From Candidatus Saccharimonadota bacterium (GTDB lineage: Bacteria; Eremiobacterota; Xenobia; Xenobiales; Xenobiaceae), in contig SFMI01000005.1 of the NCBI GenBank assembly GCA_004554425.1, positions 1-61,019 of the forward strand: DNA of 61,019 nucleotides. Reading direction: 5' to 3'. Of the stretch, positions 60,992 through 61,019 are shown one piece after another. The notes beneath the pieces were generated by a model. That model was not told the origin of the DNA. It did no database searches and saw nothing but the letters and a program-made list of their open reading frames with translations. Position 1 is the first letter of the stretch. Every line of letters starts with the position of its first letter. Made by a program: the position numbers and the translations under genes.

Positions 60992-61019
60992 ATGAAGCAG
61001 ATGGTTGCCACAGCTAAAA
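60992..61019 (+). CDS. tnpB: Start of TnpB (IS605 OrfB), cut by window edge
   Basis: ATG 60992 follows AAAGGAG by 7 nt; nine codons are visible (MKQMVATAK). Such a start is common in TnpB/OrfB, and the divergent position next to tnpA supports it. The protein would be an RNA-guided nuclease of the Cas12-ancestor type. Too little is in the window to judge whether it is intact. Confidence 0.5.

Larger units (their letters stand above)
60432..61019. mobile_element. IS605-type insertion sequence, partial
   Basis: A leftward tnpA remnant and a rightward tnpB start lie back to back, the IS605 arrangement. A subterminal hairpin at 60459-60480 fits the palindromic end recognised by TnpA. The other end lies beyond the window. 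The outer boundary near 60432 is approximate. Confidence 0.65.

Noticed and set aside
1..61019. CRISPR array, tRNA, rRNA or prophage
   Set aside because: No regularly spaced short repeats, no cloverleaf with a conserved TTCGA-type arm, and no phage structural genes were recognised; very short RNAs could be missed by eye.

Overview
The window is 61 kb of gene-dense bacterial chromosome (genetic code 11, frequent TTG and GTG starts, mostly strong Shine-Dalgarno sites). A secretin plus type II secretion inner-membrane genes point to a two-membrane (Gram-negative-type) cell. GTP-dependent PEP carboxykinase, a SufCBD-Rieske-SufS-SufU-SufT operon, MIP18-type SufT and a DUF6273 protein do not fit Enterobacteria-like gammaproteobacteria, and suggest a less-studied anaerobic or gut-type diderm lineage. 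I cannot name the phylum from sequence alone. I recognised no rRNA, tRNA or CRISPR array.

Layout. 1-5.1 kb: a truncated gene, a pair of half-size ChrA transporters, pckG, a CBS-HEPN protein, then a 0.57-kb gap with a palindrome and a possible 25-codon ORF. 5.2-9.7 kb: a rightward group of M16 peptidase, lipoprotein, TudS-like desulfurase and ThiI. 9.8-12.3 kb: an OmpR-type response regulator and histidine kinase, overlapping tail to tail with a large Hsp70-like gene. 15-17.5 kb: leaderless subtilisin-like protease, ung, rpsU. 17.7-25.3 kb: a phosphohexomutase-family protein with an export signal, topB with a repeated basic tail, recN. 25.4-29.9 kb: second M16 peptidase and the aspartate-pathway genes dapB-asd-lysC. 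29.9-37.5 kb: MazG-like protein, coiled-coil protein, two prepilin-like proteins, HD hydrolase, YjjP/YjjB-type exporter pair, ftsY and an unknown protein. 37.5-43.5 kb: copper ATPase with a CopZ-like C-terminus, glyA, arcC, a broken HigB toxin beside an intact HigA antitoxin. 43.5-53.3 kb: type II secretion genes gspLMNDEF leftward, gspC rightward, and a DUF6273 gene. 53.4-60.1 kb: complete suf operon, leftward. 60.3-61.0 kb: a tiny ORF, then an IS605-type element with decayed tnpA and the first codons of tnpB.

How the genes work together. The suf operon makes Fe-S clusters, which the TudS-like desulfurase probably needs; its SufS, or another cysteine desulfurase, could supply sulfur to ThiI. 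The gsp genes form most of a type II secretion machine but lack the major pseudopilin and prepilin peptidase here; the two prepilin-like genes at 31-32.6 kb may belong to the same apparatus. dapB-asd-lysC feed lysine and cell-wall diaminopimelate synthesis.

The best leads are: a CBS-pair/HEPN putative ribonuclease; a phosphohexomutase that appears to be exported; an in-frame internal start that could release a CopZ chaperone from copA; a cysteine-rich 70-residue tail on SufS; TudS next to ThiI; and inverted repeats with unusually long loops that recur between genes.
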